DNA of 64,000 nucleotides from Leptodactylus fallax (lineage: Eukaryota; Chordata; Amphibia; Anura; Leptodactylidae): positions 11,144,501-11,208,500 of the forward strand of contig CAMRHE010000021.1 of NCBI GenBank assembly GCA_947044405.1, read 5' to 3'. Below the pieces are notes generated by a model that was not told the DNA's origin, did no database searches, and was given only the letters and a program-made list of their open reading frames with translations. Positions 38,396-49,543 of this stretch are shown piece after piece. A program made the position numbers and the translations under genes. Position 1 is the stretch's first letter. Each line of letters opens with the position of its first letter.

Positions 38396-39145
38396 GTAGA
38401 TATCTGGCATCAATGTGCATTTTGTTCTTTCTTACTATTCTTATGTGTTGCCACAATAAATAAATGTTTCCTGATCTCTTTGTGGGTAGCGTGTAATAAT
38501 AATAATAATTCCTAACCTATGTCTGTCTTATGTCAATGAACATGAATGTTCTGTTATAAAATGAAAATTCATGTTATTATTTATCAGTGATAGAATTTAA
38601 TTGGTTTTTGCTATCACTATACTACTATAGCTATGGTAAAATTATATGCTGTAATATTAATGTCCAGTTTGGATTTATATATTTGCAAGCTCATTTAACA
38701 AAGAAATAAAGCACAAAGGTAAGAAAATAATAGTACTGTATGAATTGTCTCCCATTGTAACTATTGTAATGATTTACTAATTAGCCTACACATTGCCAAG
38801 CTAGCAAACTTGTTTTATATGTGACTAATAGACTCATTTTCTTTGATAATAATTTTACTAAATGCTGTAACCCTGCCAAGAAGGTATTCCTTTCATCATT
38901 CTCTCTTATCTTTGTTTCCAAGTCCTGTATCAAGACCTTTTCTGTATCAAGACTTTTCCCTTGCTTTACCTGTTCCCTTTAATGTTGCTGCTTGTTCTCA
39001 CTGAATACTTTAAGTGATCCCTGAAAACATGACTCTTCGGGGGAACTAATCATAGTCACTAAGTGTCCTTATTTTAAAGTGCAACTAAATATATTGTATA
39101 TTATTATACAAATCCACACCACTGCTCATTACCAAAATGTGCAAC
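38396..39145. other. intron; AT-rich low-copy block, candidate conserved non-coding sequence
   Basis: No repeat motif. Many ATTA/TAAT cores and runs such as AATTAGCCTACACATTGCC. Conservation cannot be judged from one genome. Confidence 0.3.
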
Positions 39146-39149
39146 CTGT

Positions 39150-39490
39150 TTAAGTTTTAAATCGAATTGGAGCTCTGGTGCCTCCCAGCGCGATCCGGTT
39201 TTCTTGGTCCATTGATGACATGTGACGGAAGTCTCAGCCACACGTGACTGCTGAGGCCAATCAGCAGCCTCAGCGAAGGGCATGTGATGTCACTACCTGT
39301 GACATTGCGGGTCTCTTCCTGACGCCTGCTGAGGTAGCTGATTTAGCCTCAGCTGTCGCGTGACCACTGAGGCCATTCAGCGACTTCAGCGGAACTCAGG
39401 AAGAGACCCAGTAGAAGATGCCGGAGAAGAAGGACGGGAATGCATCGGGAGGACACTGGAGCATCGGGGACAGGTGAGTATGATTTGGCA
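39150..39490. repeat. GC-rich interspersed repeat, copy 1
   Basis: An island of about 55-60% GC in AT-rich DNA with phrases GCTGAGGCCAATCAGCAGCCT and GGGACAGGTGAGTATG. Close relatives lie at 46300-46565 and 52105-52340. The shared block CAGCGAAGGGCATGTGATGT appears in inverse at 52280. Confidence 0.65.
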
Positions 39491-39777
39491 TGAAAAAAAA
39501 AAATGCCTGGACAACCTCTTAATGGTTTGATTGGAGTGATCCTCTAAGGGAGATTGTTTCGAGCCCAGGCCACATTGTTGAAATGCTCGATCACATGCAC
39601 TGATGTAGGGCTATTAAAGCCCAGTTGGTGCAGTCTTTGCACATGGCTACCTTGGGTCGACACAGTAAAGTAAAGTCACCAAGTCGACCCACTGGGATTT
39701 AATGAGGACAGAGAGCACCTCTACCAGATAAAAATGGCTTATTTCTGCTGATAAAAGCACTGTCTGTGTTGCGTAGC
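39491..39777. other. intron, no feature recognised
   Basis: Short stretch between a GC-rich repeat and the inverted-duplication arm. Nothing assigned. Confidence 0.35.
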
Positions 39778-41490
39778 TTTAAAGGGTACCTGAGTTTTCA
39801 TGAAAGGTTGAAATATCTTCAGGGTCTTGCTGGGCAGTCTGTTCTATGACTGTATAAGACTTCATACATGATTTCCTATCTTTTTTTCTGTTGCTAATCA
39901 TCATATTATGACTGAAACACATAGTACATTTCTGTCGGAGTCTGTGGGTGTGTACAAAAAGAAACAGTCTGCCCCCTCCCATATCCATTGCTGATGCTGT
40001 TCTGCCAGGAGTAACTATACAATTTCAAACACATACCTGAGAAAAGACCAAATGTTCAGGAAGACTGGACAGCAAATACAGGTCAAATACAAGCAACCAA
40101 GCAAGCAGATAAAATACATGAAAAAAATCTGAGTACAGTCAGTAAGGCTGCTTGCTGTCTGTGAATAACATCCCATCTGTAATCTCACAAGCAGCCAGAA
40201 GTGGATACAAGTACAGAGTAGACTTTTCTTACATTTTCTGGAACCTCAGTCTTTTGCGCACACCAGCAGTTTGCAGATATGTCTGTGCAGGCTAAGAGAT
40301 GAATCACCCATCCCCCCCCCTTCCCTGACATGGGTGAAGAGGAAAAAGAGGGCCCCCTCCTCTCACTTAAATAGGCAGGATGGAATATATCTAGGGATGG
40401 AATTGTTTAGTAGCAAAAGAGTGAACAATAAATTAGCTAGAAGGGAGACACCTAGTGGTAGGAGCTTTAGAGAGCTTTTTCAGACAGAAAGCAGCCATAT
40501 TTTTAATTAAAGTGTATTATATGTTGCTCCAGAATCACATGCTCTATGAAATGAGACTAAGTTGTCTGAAAAGTTAGTGACCATTTAATCCTTGCCTGAC
40601 TCTGCAACCCCCCCCCCCCCCCCCCGGCAGCAAGTAATCTGTCGCAGAACATGTTTCACAAAGAGGACAGTACTGATGGCCATTTTGTTTTTTTAAATCA
40701 TACCCCTATACACAAACTTATACACCTTACCAAGGCATCTTTCAGGGCAAGTTCTCTGATATGGTTTTTGCCCATTTTCCAGAGAACCCTTTTAAGACAT
40801 CAACTTACTTGAGTCATCTATTCACAATCTATAGTTAAAAAGTAACATTTTTGGAAAAGATTTTCCAATTTTAAAAGTTGGCTGCTAGGGAACCAAGTGC
40901 TCCTTCCAGGTGTATAAAAATGTAAAAAATGTGTGGTAGAGGGCTGCAAATGGCTGAAAAAGCGAAAGACCTTATACTCACCTCTACCAATCCCCCTGCT
41001 AGTGCCATTTACACTGTGGCCTGGCCTCACTGCCCACTTCCTGCACCTATCCAGTAGCATCAGGGAATGGCTGGATACCGCTGCCCAGTTAATCAATTGC
41101 TGAGATGGGTAACTAAAAACAACTGCCATTCAATTGATGAACAAAACCTTTATTAATGCCTGAAATGTTATGCTATTAAAGAGAACCTTTCACTATTTTC
41201 ACCACTTCAAGTTCTTGGCATCTATTACTAGACACCACTCCACTGATTCCATCACAGTTAGAATTCCCTCTCTAGCCTCCATTATTCCAAATCAACAAGC
41301 ACAGTTTGTTTTGATGCCTGATGTGCTATTTTAGCTCTATAATGTCAGAAGGGCGGTGTCAGGCAGGGACATGATTCAGAGCTCCAATCAGAAGCAGCCA
41401 GTGTCAGAGGTCAAAATCACACTCCTAGTTTGCTCATGCCTGACACCACCCTCTTGACAGTACATATCAGGCGTTGAATGCTCCCCTTCT
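39778..41490 (-). repeat. inverted duplication, arm 1
   Basis: Aligns in reverse with 54969-56618. Order on the plus strand: CCTGAGTTTTCATGAAA end, AGTCTTGCTGGGCA-like phrase, TAGAAGGGAGACACCTAGTGG, a polyC run, GATGGCCATTTTGTTT, GTTCTCTGATATGGTTTTTG, AACCAAGTGCTCCTTCCAGG, then the M4 MITE (from 41176). All recur as reverse complements in arm 2 in mirrored order. Similarity is roughly 80% by eye. Not coding. Confidence 0.8.
41176..41490. repeat. MITE family M4, truncated copy
   Basis: Begins TTAAAGAGAACCTTTCACTA and carries GCCTGATGTGCTATTTTAG and GGCGGTGTCAGGCAGG. Further copies at 51762-52075 and 54969-55417. The far terminus is missing. Confidence 0.7.
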
Positions 41491-41791
41491 CTCTGCACCC
41501 TTGCTTTTGTTTGTGTTAAATGAACTTCTTGGGGCACCCAGGGCATCTCTGTGCCTGCTCATGCACACATTTTCATCTATGGTTGCCACAAAGCACGGTT
41601 TCCGAAGATAAAGATGGACAGGTCACATTATGCAGCAGGTGAAAATGGGTGCTCTGGCAGATGTGGACATGCCCCTTGTACACTGCACAGCTCTTTTTCA
41701 TATACTGTAGATGAAGTCATTTTTCTCAGCAGAAAGATTGACACAAAAAAGATATGTTCACTGTTAGACTAGTGGCCCCAACAGCAGCATA
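41491..41791. other. intron, no feature recognised
   Basis: Short unassigned stretch between an M4 fragment and an M2 MITE. Confidence 0.35.
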
Positions 41792-42056
41792 TAAGGTTAC
41801 ATTCACATTTGCTCTGGAGTCTCCATTGTAGACTCTATTGCAGAGTTCGCTGAAAATCAGAGATGGAAAAAGTCCAAGGAGGACTTTTTCTTCCATCAGT
41901 TTTAAGTTTAGAAACAACAGACACCTGACGGACCCCATTATAGTCATTGGGGTCCACCAGGCTTGGTGTGTAACTGCTATTTTAGTGGTCTGCCTCTCCA
42001 TTGTTCGGGTCCCCAGACAGACGATGGATATGCAGCACTAGTGTGAACCTAGTGTA
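41792..42056. repeat. MITE family M2 copy
   Basis: Left end TAAGGTTACATTCACATTT, right end AGTGTGAACCTAGTGTA. Interior phrases are GAAAATCAGAGATGGAAAAAG and ACGGACCCCATTATAGTC. Confidence 0.78.
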
Positions 42057-42084
42057 TGTGGTTTAGAAGCAATTTTGGTGATGT

Positions 42085-42404
42085 TAGGCCAGGGCAAAAA
42101 CCGCAGCATTTTACAGTCACTGCAAAGTGGTTTTAGTAAACTCCATCCATATATTGAAGAAAAATACACGCAGTGGAAATGCTGCGATTTCCAAAACCGT
42201 TGCATTTTTGGAAATCGCAGCATGTCAATTATATCTATGTTAACCCCGATGTTTTCCCTATAGGTCTAATTGAAGCAGAAAGTCTGCAGAGGAAAACTCT
42301 GCGGACTTTCTGTGAAAGGTGCTGTAGGAAAAACCTCAGTGTGTTTCTGCCGAGGGCTTTTCCGCAGCACTTTTTCGCTGCTGCCCCCTACGTGGGGCCT
42401 TAGC
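42085..42404. repeat. MITE family M1 copy
   Basis: Left end TAGGCCAGGGCAAAAACCGC, right end CTACGTGGGGCCTTAGCCTT. Core GAAATGCTGCGATTTCCAAAA...GGAAATCGCAGCATG is a strong hairpin. It sits 28 bp from the M2 copy. Confidence 0.8.
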
Positions 42405-43793
42405 CTTAAACTCCCTTTTAATAGTCACTCTGTAGGTATTAATATAGTAGTTTGTGAGGTAGGGGCACAAAACCGTATCTTTTCAGTGGGTGAAGAAAAG
42501 CCTAACCCAATGTACACTCATGTGCATTTGAGTTCTTACATTGGTAATATGGTGGTCAATAATGGTTTTATTTTGTAATAATGAGGTTTATTATTTTTAC
42601 ATTTGTGTGGAATTAGGTTTAAGGTGGTTTTAGATAGCATGATAAATTAATAGTCCTCCATTTATTATGTACAATAATATGGTCTTAAATTATTGTATTA
42701 ATCGAAATCTGTTTTGACACACCTGATACAACTCCATATTCTTCAAGAGTGAGTTACATTTTTTCTTTTCTTTGTTTAGTAAACTTTAATCATACAGTAT
42801 TTTCATGGGATGCCATGTATCATTGTATGTTTAGCGTTGGCTTCTCATGAACAATGCATTTCATAGAATGTACTTAATATATAATATAGTTTCCAACTCT
42901 ATATTGATGAGTTGTTCAACTGTATCAATGGAGTTAAAAATACACAAAATATAGCTTAGGGACAGCGCATTCCTGGATCTTTTTTCTTAACTTGGTGCAT
43001 AGAACATTTAGAGTATTATCTAGTAATATAAACAAATGTGGCAGAAAATGGGTCATGAAATAGTTTAAAAATATAAAAAAAGACATTAAATATTTTATGT
43101 GTAATAAAGAGCTAATGTTGAATGAGGTTGGACTGACTTCTTGGACATTGCTGCTGTATATCCACTAGGAGACTCTGTAACGCAAGCAGAATTTTCTTTA
43201 CAGCACTGAACTTGTATTAAAATGAATTTGTTGTTTTTATTTCTTATTGAATGTCATGAGATTTATGCAGTGGTTCATAAGTATTTTGTGCAATTTGAAT
43301 CTGGCTATGGACCCATTAAAAAACATTTATAGAGAGATTAATACATGATACAGACTTAGTGCAGTGATAGGTATAAGAGTGTGCATACATATGTTAGTAT
43401 AATAGTGTGAACATTTACATCTAAATATGTAGATGCATGCACTTCACAAAAATCTGAAAATTGTAGGGGTGGATGCAGTTAATTTCAATATCCAAAGCCT
43501 TCATTTTTCCTTGTTGTTTTATGGGTTTTCACATGGCAAGACTGACACAGGAGTATTCACAAAGCCCCCCTGCTGAACTCTCATGTGTCAGGGGTTATCG
43601 GATGACAGCTGCCTCTTCTGATCACAAATCATATATAGTCTCTGATATATTTTGTTTGAAGCTTCATGTCAATGTTGTAAGAAGAGGCGTGCAGAAGCAT
43701 ACTGTCAGTCTTGGCTCCAAATTATGCATATTTAGACACTCTCCATGTGGTATCTCCAGGTGAAACCTCTTTAAGCTGACCACCCCAAGTTGG
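42405..43793. other. intron, AT-rich, no feature recognised
   Basis: Nearly 1.4 kb without repeats known from this window and without coding motifs. Confidence 0.35.
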
Positions 43794-43989
43794 CCCAGAA
43801 ACAGGGCCGGTTTTAGACAAAGTGGGGCCCTGGGCAAAATTAAAAGCGGGGCCCCAAATGCTGATATGCAAACAACACCATCGTCTTCCAGTGGCAACCC
43901 CTATAATAACGCCTCCTTTCTGCCAACAAAAAAGTAATAACAAGCCCCATTTTACCACACACAATTCAAATGAGAACCTTTGTACCCCC

Positions 43990-44460
43990 TAATAGATTTT
44001 TGCACCCAGTCATCAGTTATTATAGCGCCTCCTTATAAATAATAGTCTCTGCTTATAAATAATATTACACCTTTATCAGTAATAGCTCCCTTATAAATGA
44101 TAAATAGTGCCCTGTATCAGTAATATTCCCCCTTATCAGTAAGTCACCCCGTAAAAATAATACTGCTCCCTTATAAATAATAGCCTCCTCATAAAATAAT
44201 AGTTACCCTTATAAATAACAGTCCCCATTATCACTAATAGCCCCCTTTATAAATAAGCCCACTTAACAATTATACCCCCCTTATAAAAAGTTCCCCTCTT
44301 ATAAATAATAGCTCCCCCTTTATAATGGATGCCTTATATATAATAGTCCCCCTCTTATAAATAATAGCCCATCTTATAAATAATAGTTCTCCCTTATAAT
44401 AGCCCCCTCATACTTACGTTTCCCAATTATATATAGTAACCCACCCTTATATATAATAGT
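43990..44460. repeat. degenerate short tandem repeat (CCCTTATAAATAATAG type)
   Basis: Roughly 20-bp units such as CCCTTATAAATAATAGTCC recur some twenty times with variation. Confidence 0.8.
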
Positions 44461-44473
44461 TCTCCGTTATACA

Positions 44474-44560
44474 GTGTCGGACTGAAGGGCCTTAGGCCCA
44501 CCAAAGGAACTTGTTCTGGGGCCACCCAACAGCTTCCTGCTAATAGCCTACACCACGGCT
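44474..44560. repeat. candidate terminus of a second hAT-like element
   Basis: CAGTGTCGGACTGAAGGGCC...GGCCCACCA has the look of a hAT-type terminus nested in the larger element. No opposite end was located. Confidence 0.4.
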
Positions 44561-44759
44561 CCTTCACTGAAGTCTTACATATGTGCTGACTATCTGGTGT
44601 TACTGAGTATGTTCCCAGTATAGTCAGCCCCTATAGTACTCGGCAGGCCCCAATAACTCCATGGCCAATTCATGCACAGTACTGTATGGGGAATGACATG
44701 GAGCACTACACGTATGTGCAAGATTATAGTGAGGGAGCTGTGATGCAGACATAGCACAC

Positions 44760-46245
44760 AGGGCTACCAGCAGGAATTGTGAGCCCCCCCCCACAGTATA
44801 ATGCTCCACATGGTATATAATGCTCCACAGTGACCCCACACAGTATAAAATGCTCCCCTGAGCCCCCCATAGTGGCCCCACATGGTATGTAAGGCTCCAC
44901 ACAGTATACTACCCCTTAGTAGCCCCAGACAGTGCTATATGCTCCCCAGCAGCCCCACATAATATAATATGCTCCATACAGTATAATATGCACCCCACAA
45001 TGCCCCCCAGTGTAATGCTCTACAATGGCCCCACAGAGTATAATATAATCCCGAAAAGCCCCACACAATATAATACACTCCACAGTGGTCCCACACAGTA
45101 TAACAGGCTCCCCACACTGTCCCTTCCCCCAGTATAAAGCTCCACAGTGGCCCATAGTATAATATGCTCCCCAGAGGGCCCACACTAGTATAATGCTCCA
45201 CAGTGCCCCCTCCAGTATTTTGCTCTACAGTGGCCCCACGCAATTTATTATGCTCCCCAGAGCGTCCCCCCAGTATAATGTTCCACAGTAGGCCCCACGC
45301 AGTATAATATGCTCCCCAGAGGGCCCCCTAGTATAATGCTCATTAGTCCCCACAGTGGCCCCACGCAATTTATTATGCTCCCCAGAGCGTCCCCCCAGTA
45401 TAATGTTCCACAGTAGGCCCCACGCAGTATAATATGCTCCCCAGAAGGCCCCCTAGTATAATGCTCATTAGTCCCCACAGTGGCGCCACGCAATATAATA
45501 TGCTCTGCTGATGGCCCCCCTAGAATAATGCTCCACAGTGACCCCACTCAGTATAACATGCTCCAGAAATGGCCTCCACACAGTATAATATACTGCCCAG
45601 AGAGGTTTCCCCAGTATAATACTCCACAGCGGCCCAAAACAGTATAATATGCTCTCCAGAGCCCCCCCCCCCCAGTAAAATGCTCCACAGTGGCCCCGCA
45701 CAGTATAATATACTGGGGGGCCCCTCTGGAGAGCATATTATACTGTGTGGGGAAACCGTGGAGCATTATACTGGGGGGGGCTCTGGAGAGCATATTATAC
45801 TGTGTGGGGCCACTGTTGAGCATTATACTGGGGAGGGGGCCCTCTGGAGAACATGTTATATTCTGTGGGGCCTCTATGGAGTATTATAAAGTGGGGGGGC
45901 TCTGGAGAGCATGTTATATTCTTTGGGGCCACTGTGGAGCATTATACTGGGGGGCCCCTCTGGAGAGCATATTATACTGTGTAGGGCCACTGTGGAGCAT
46001 TATATTGGAGGGCCCCTCTGGAGAGCATAATGCTCCAAAGTGACCCCACAGAATATAGCATTATCTCCAGAGCCCCCCCCCCCCACATTATAATTTTCCA
46101 CAGAGGCCCCACAGAATTTAACATGCTATCCAGAGGGCCCCTTCCCCAGTATAATACTCCACAGTGGCCCCACACAGTATAATATGCTATCCAGAGGGGC
46201 CTCCCAGTATAATGCTCCACAGGGGCCCTACAGTGCTATTATTAT
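44760..46245. repeat. minisatellite with two orientation switches
   Basis: Units of about 55-67 bp built from AGTATAATATGCTCCCCAGA and AGTATAATGCTCCACAGTGG. The array runs in one direction to about 45712, in the reverse direction from about 45713 to 46027 (TCTGGAGAGCATATTATACT), then again in the first direction. Within the first block, a 125-bp higher-order unit is doubled (about 45233-45357 and 45358-45482) with almost no differences. Long frames rich in YYTVWG-type peptides are artefacts of the repeat. Confidence 0.92.
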
Positions 46246-46299
46246 ATTATATTCTGGGGTCTCTTCAGACCCCAGAGTATAATAATCGAAGGCCCGGGG

Positions 46300-46565
46300 T
46301 AGGTAAGGTAAAATAACAAACAGTTATACTCACCTTGTCTTACCTCTCCTGGGCCTCCTCGCGCTGCTCTGCTATCCCCGCCGGCGCTGGCTTCTTCTTC
46401 TCTGCAGCTGGACGTCACCGCTGAGGCCTGTGATTGGGCCTCAGCGATTACGTGAGGCACGCTGTCAGCACGTCCCACGTGATCGCTACGGCTGAGGCCT
46501 GGCCTCAGCGGTGATGTCCGGGACGCCAGAAGATGACGTCGGACGCCACGGACAGGTGAGTAAAA
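46300..46565. repeat. GC-rich interspersed repeat, copy 2 (inside the hAT element)
   Basis: Opens with ACTCACCTTGTC and closes with GACAGGTGAGTA, and contains CGCTGAGGCCTGTGATTGGGC and its inverse. Related to 39150-39490 and 52105-52340. Confidence 0.6.
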
Positions 46566-46676
46566 ATGTTTGTTATTTTTACTCACCTCAGGTTCCGGAT
46601 CCTGGGGGCCCCTTTGGGGACGTGTCCCTGGGCAATTGCCCAGTTTGCACCCCCTAACGCCGGCCCTGCCCAGAAA

Positions 46677-47223
46677 AATAGTATTTCACAGGGATGGTCC
46701 TCTCGAACAAACAAAAGTCTACAGAATGCAGGTTAAAGTGTCTAATAAAGTCAGTAAGCATGCGCAGTTCCCCCATCAGCAGTGGTGGTTGCTGTGGGAC
46801 CTGCAACATTAAGGGGACCACTGCTCGTATCCCCCAGCCCAATACCTGGCATCACGATTCTTGCTACCGCAGGCATTTGCTGCATTGCAATACTAGGGGC
46901 CCCACATTCCCCAGTGCGGCACTCACTTCACTGCCCCCTCCCCGTACAGGCTGCCTATGCTGATCAGCATAAGGAAAATCTGTCCTCCTCATGTTGCTCA
47001 GTGTCCTCGCGCTGAGAGGTGGAATCTGACTGTGAGGTCACAATGGAGCATGGAAGCAGCAGCATATTGTGCTAGTTCAGAAGTAAACAAAATCTTTACT
47101 TTTCTAATTCCTGATGGGCAGATGGGAGTGTTTAGGTGGGCGATTGATGACAACTGCATTAATGGAACCATTGGTGGTGGACCAGTGCCACAGTCAGTGC
47201 CAGTGAATAGTATTGTTCATACT
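46677..47223. other. intron, no gene recognised
   Basis: Moderate GC, no coding motif; possibly repeat-derived. Confidence 0.3.
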
Positions 47224-47400
47224 TAGAGTTCCTGAGTTTTCATGAAAAGTTGAACTATCTGCAGGTTCTTGCTAAGGAGTATGTTTTCTGACTGTATATA
47301 CCTCCTGTCCTATCAGTTTTTCTGCTGCATAAAGTTGCAGAAAATTTATCATGCCACATGTGCCTTTTTTGGCTTTTGCCATCTTGAAAAGTCATGTACC
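47224..47400. repeat. fragment related to the inverted-duplication unit
   Basis: Starts AGAGTTCCTGAGTTTTCATG, continues with CAGGTTCTTGCTAAGGAGT and GACTGTATATAC, as at 39778-39870. It shows that this unit is also dispersed, not merely duplicated once. Confidence 0.6.
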
Positions 47401-47404
47401 CTAT

Positions 47405-47485
47405 TTTGGGGGGTTTAGCTCAGTAGTAGAGTAGGTGTTTGGTAGACAGGAACACAGGCCCAGGCTTCTTAACAAAAAAAAAAAA
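47405..47485 (+). repeat. tRNA-like head fragment of a SINE
   Basis: GGGTTTAGCTCAGTAGTAGAG matches the 5' arm and A-box of alanine-type tRNAs, but no B-box or proper anticodon arm follows. The copy ends in a run of about 22 A. It is not a functional tRNA gene. Confidence 0.5.
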
Positions 47486-47599
47486 AAAAAAAAAAAGCTT
47501 CTATTTATTTTGTGCATGGCAAACAATGGACAAACTTAAAGGGAGTCACTATCACTGCCCCCTGGCTACTTTAAACCACTCCCATAGTGCTGTACATGC

Positions 47600-47859
47600 T
47601 GTTAGCAGAATAAGTAGAAAAGGCACTTATATTCTTTATTCAAATGAGGATCTTGGAGCACAGGGGAGTTTTCTTCTATTACTGAGCACTAGAGATGAGT
47701 GAATTTCTCAAAAGTTCGATTCGACAGTTCGATTCAAAGTTCAAAAAAAAAATTTGCTTCGATCCAAATTACTTCGCGGCGAATAAACAGCTATTTCCGG
47801 TCTGCAGAGAGCCTGAGTGGGTGGCAAAATGATGGAAGCCCTTGGATGCCGCGGTTCGT

Positions 47860-47938
<79 letters not shown>

Positions 47939-48050
47939 TTCTCTCTTTCTCTCTCATTCTTCCAAGATCCTCATTTGAATAAAAGTTCTTTTTCTAAGCA
48001 TCCCTGGGGCTCAGAAACATAAAGGTATAGTTTTATTCTGCTAACAATGG
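47600..48050. repeat. foldback element around a (CT)n array
   Basis: CTTTATTCAAATGAGGATCTTGGA (24 bp, given here only by its ends CTTTATTC and TCTTGGA) at about 47634-47658 is matched in reverse at about 47963-47988. The outer GTTAGCAGAATAA phrase near 47600 recurs in reverse near 48035-48045. The loop holds an ACTAGAGATGAGTGAA-type repeat and the (CT)n array. Confidence 0.7.
47866..47955. repeat. (CT)n microsatellite
   Basis: About 75 bp of pure CT followed by interrupted CTTT units. Confidence 0.95.
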
Positions 48051-48061
48051 AATAGTTTTTT

Positions 48062-49541
48062 TTTTCACAAGGGGTAAGCTTTGGCTCAAGTACATTGCAG
48101 GGTGTTCTTCCCTATTGACTTCTTGAGACATGAAAGCCCCAAGCCCTACATCTGAAGCATAAGTCTGGACTATGAACTACTTTGTAAAATGAGGTGCTAC
48201 CAACACCATCTTCCTACACAATACAAGTTTAAGCTCTGTGAATACCAGTTCAGCCTCTGGAGTCCACATAGCCATGACTGACTTTGTACCTTTTGTGAGC
48301 TCAGTTAAGGGGGCAGCTACCATGGCAAAATTAGCCACAAAATGTCTGTAATATCCCACTACGCCTAGAAAACTTTTCACTTGTTTCTTTGTTAGTAGGC
48401 CTGGCCAGTTTTGTACCGCCTCCACTTTATTATTTTGAGGCTTGATCAGGCCCCTTCCCACTACATAACCCAGATATTTTGCTTCTTCCATCCCAATAGC
48501 ACATTTTTGGGGGTTGATAGTGAAACCAGCTTTCCTGAGGGGGGTCTACCACTGCATGGACCTTATTCAAGTGACTCTCCCGATCGCAGCTGAATATCAC
48601 AATATCATCTAAGTATTCGGCTGCATACTTCTTGTTGGGAATTAGGATTTGATCCATTGCCCTTTGAAAAGTATCCGGAACCCCCTGGAAACCGAAGTGC
48701 ATTCTCACATACTGGTAGCATCCCTCAGAAGTGGATAAGGCTGTCTTTGCCTTAGCATCTTTTGAAAATGGGATTTGCCAGTAGCCTTTTGTAAGGTCTA
48801 GTGTTATAATGAAGCGAGCAGGCCCAAGCCTTTCAATGAGTTCATCAACCCTAGGCATAGGGTAGGCATCAAACTCAGAAACCTCATTGAGTTTTCTATA
48901 ATCATTACAAAAGTACCATTCCCCAGTGAGTTTTAGTACTAATACTATCGGGCTTCACCACCCACTTTTAGATTCCTCAATCGCACCCAATTGTAACATC
49001 TTTTTAACCTCTTGTGAAACCACTTCTTTGCAGGCTTCAGGAATTCTGTAAGGCTTCACATTTACCTTTAACATGAGCCTCAGTGAGTATCTCATGCTCA
49101 ATAACATTGGTGAAAGCTGACAGATCAGTGAACAAGTCATTATTTTGTTGCAGGAACTCTTTGCACTGCTGCTTTTGGGACCCTGAGAGGGTTTCTGCAA
49201 GGGTAACATTTTTTATGCCTGTTTTTTGGGCTGGCAGGGACCTAACTATAGCACCCTATCTTTCCAAGGTTTTATTAAGTTGATCTGATATAGCTAGCTG
49301 GTTGGAACACAGTAGCAGATTCTGTCTGGTGATTGTTCAGCCTGGGGGAACATACAGAGCAAAGGATCTCCTTCCAGTCTCTTACTCCGAGACACCACAC
49401 CCTTGCCTTGTTCACCATCTTAAATCTGTGAAGGTAATAAGGAAACCCCTGAATAGAGTATAGGAGCCACCTCCCCACAAGGTCTGTGGTTATTCCTAAA
49501 ACCTGGATTACTTCACCAAGGCAAGAGTCCTCAATGACACA
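48062..49541 (-). pseudogene. Ty3/gypsy pol remnant (reverse transcriptase, RNase H start)
   Basis: Copies retrotransposon RNA into DNA in living relatives. Visible in order on the minus strand: KPYRIPEACKEVVSQEVKKM, the finger region near 49060; PMPRVDELIERLG and TLDLTKGYWQIP; GFQGVPDTFQRAMDQ; and the catalytic YLDDIVIF at about 48615-48592. Then follow YLGYVVGRG, LTKKQVKSFLGVVGYYRHF, and an RNase H start reading QTYASDVGLGAF. In the last motif the expected first catalytic aspartate is tyrosine. Frameshifts separate the blocks (for example after VDPPQE near 48535, and near 48950), and a TAA lies after PHFTK at 48177. The fragment is clearly dead. Context: retroelement debris inside GPC6 intron 1. 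Confidence 0.88.
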
Positions 49542-49543
49542 TA

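Larger units (their letters stand above)
43802..46668. mobile_element. hAT-type non-autonomous element with 8-bp target duplication
   Basis: Exact 8-bp direct repeats CCCAGAAA lie at 43794-43801 and 46669-46676. Between them the termini are CAGGGCCGGTTTTAG and CTAACGCCGGCCCTG, inverted repeats. An 8-bp duplication with CAGGG-type ends is the established hAT signature. The 2.87-kb interior encodes no transposase. It is filled by a TTATAAATAATAG-type repeat (about 44000-44460), a minisatellite (44760-46245) and a GC-rich repeat (46300-46565). Confidence 0.9.

Noticed and set aside
45680..46043. CRISPR-like array
   Set aside because: Repeats are contiguous without unique spacers, in a vertebrate transposon, and no cas-like genes are present.
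44624..46220. Long overlapping open frames rich in Tyr, Cys, Gly and Trp on both strands
   Set aside because: They arise from the minisatellite unit, which lacks stops in several frames. Composition is repetitive and there is no domain.
47405..47485. Possible tRNA gene
   Set aside because: Only the 5' arm and A-box match. There is no B-box, the anticodon stem has about three pairs and an A-tail follows, so it is a SINE fragment.
47699..48022. Ser-Leu repeat protein
   Set aside because: It is the (CT)n microsatellite translated.
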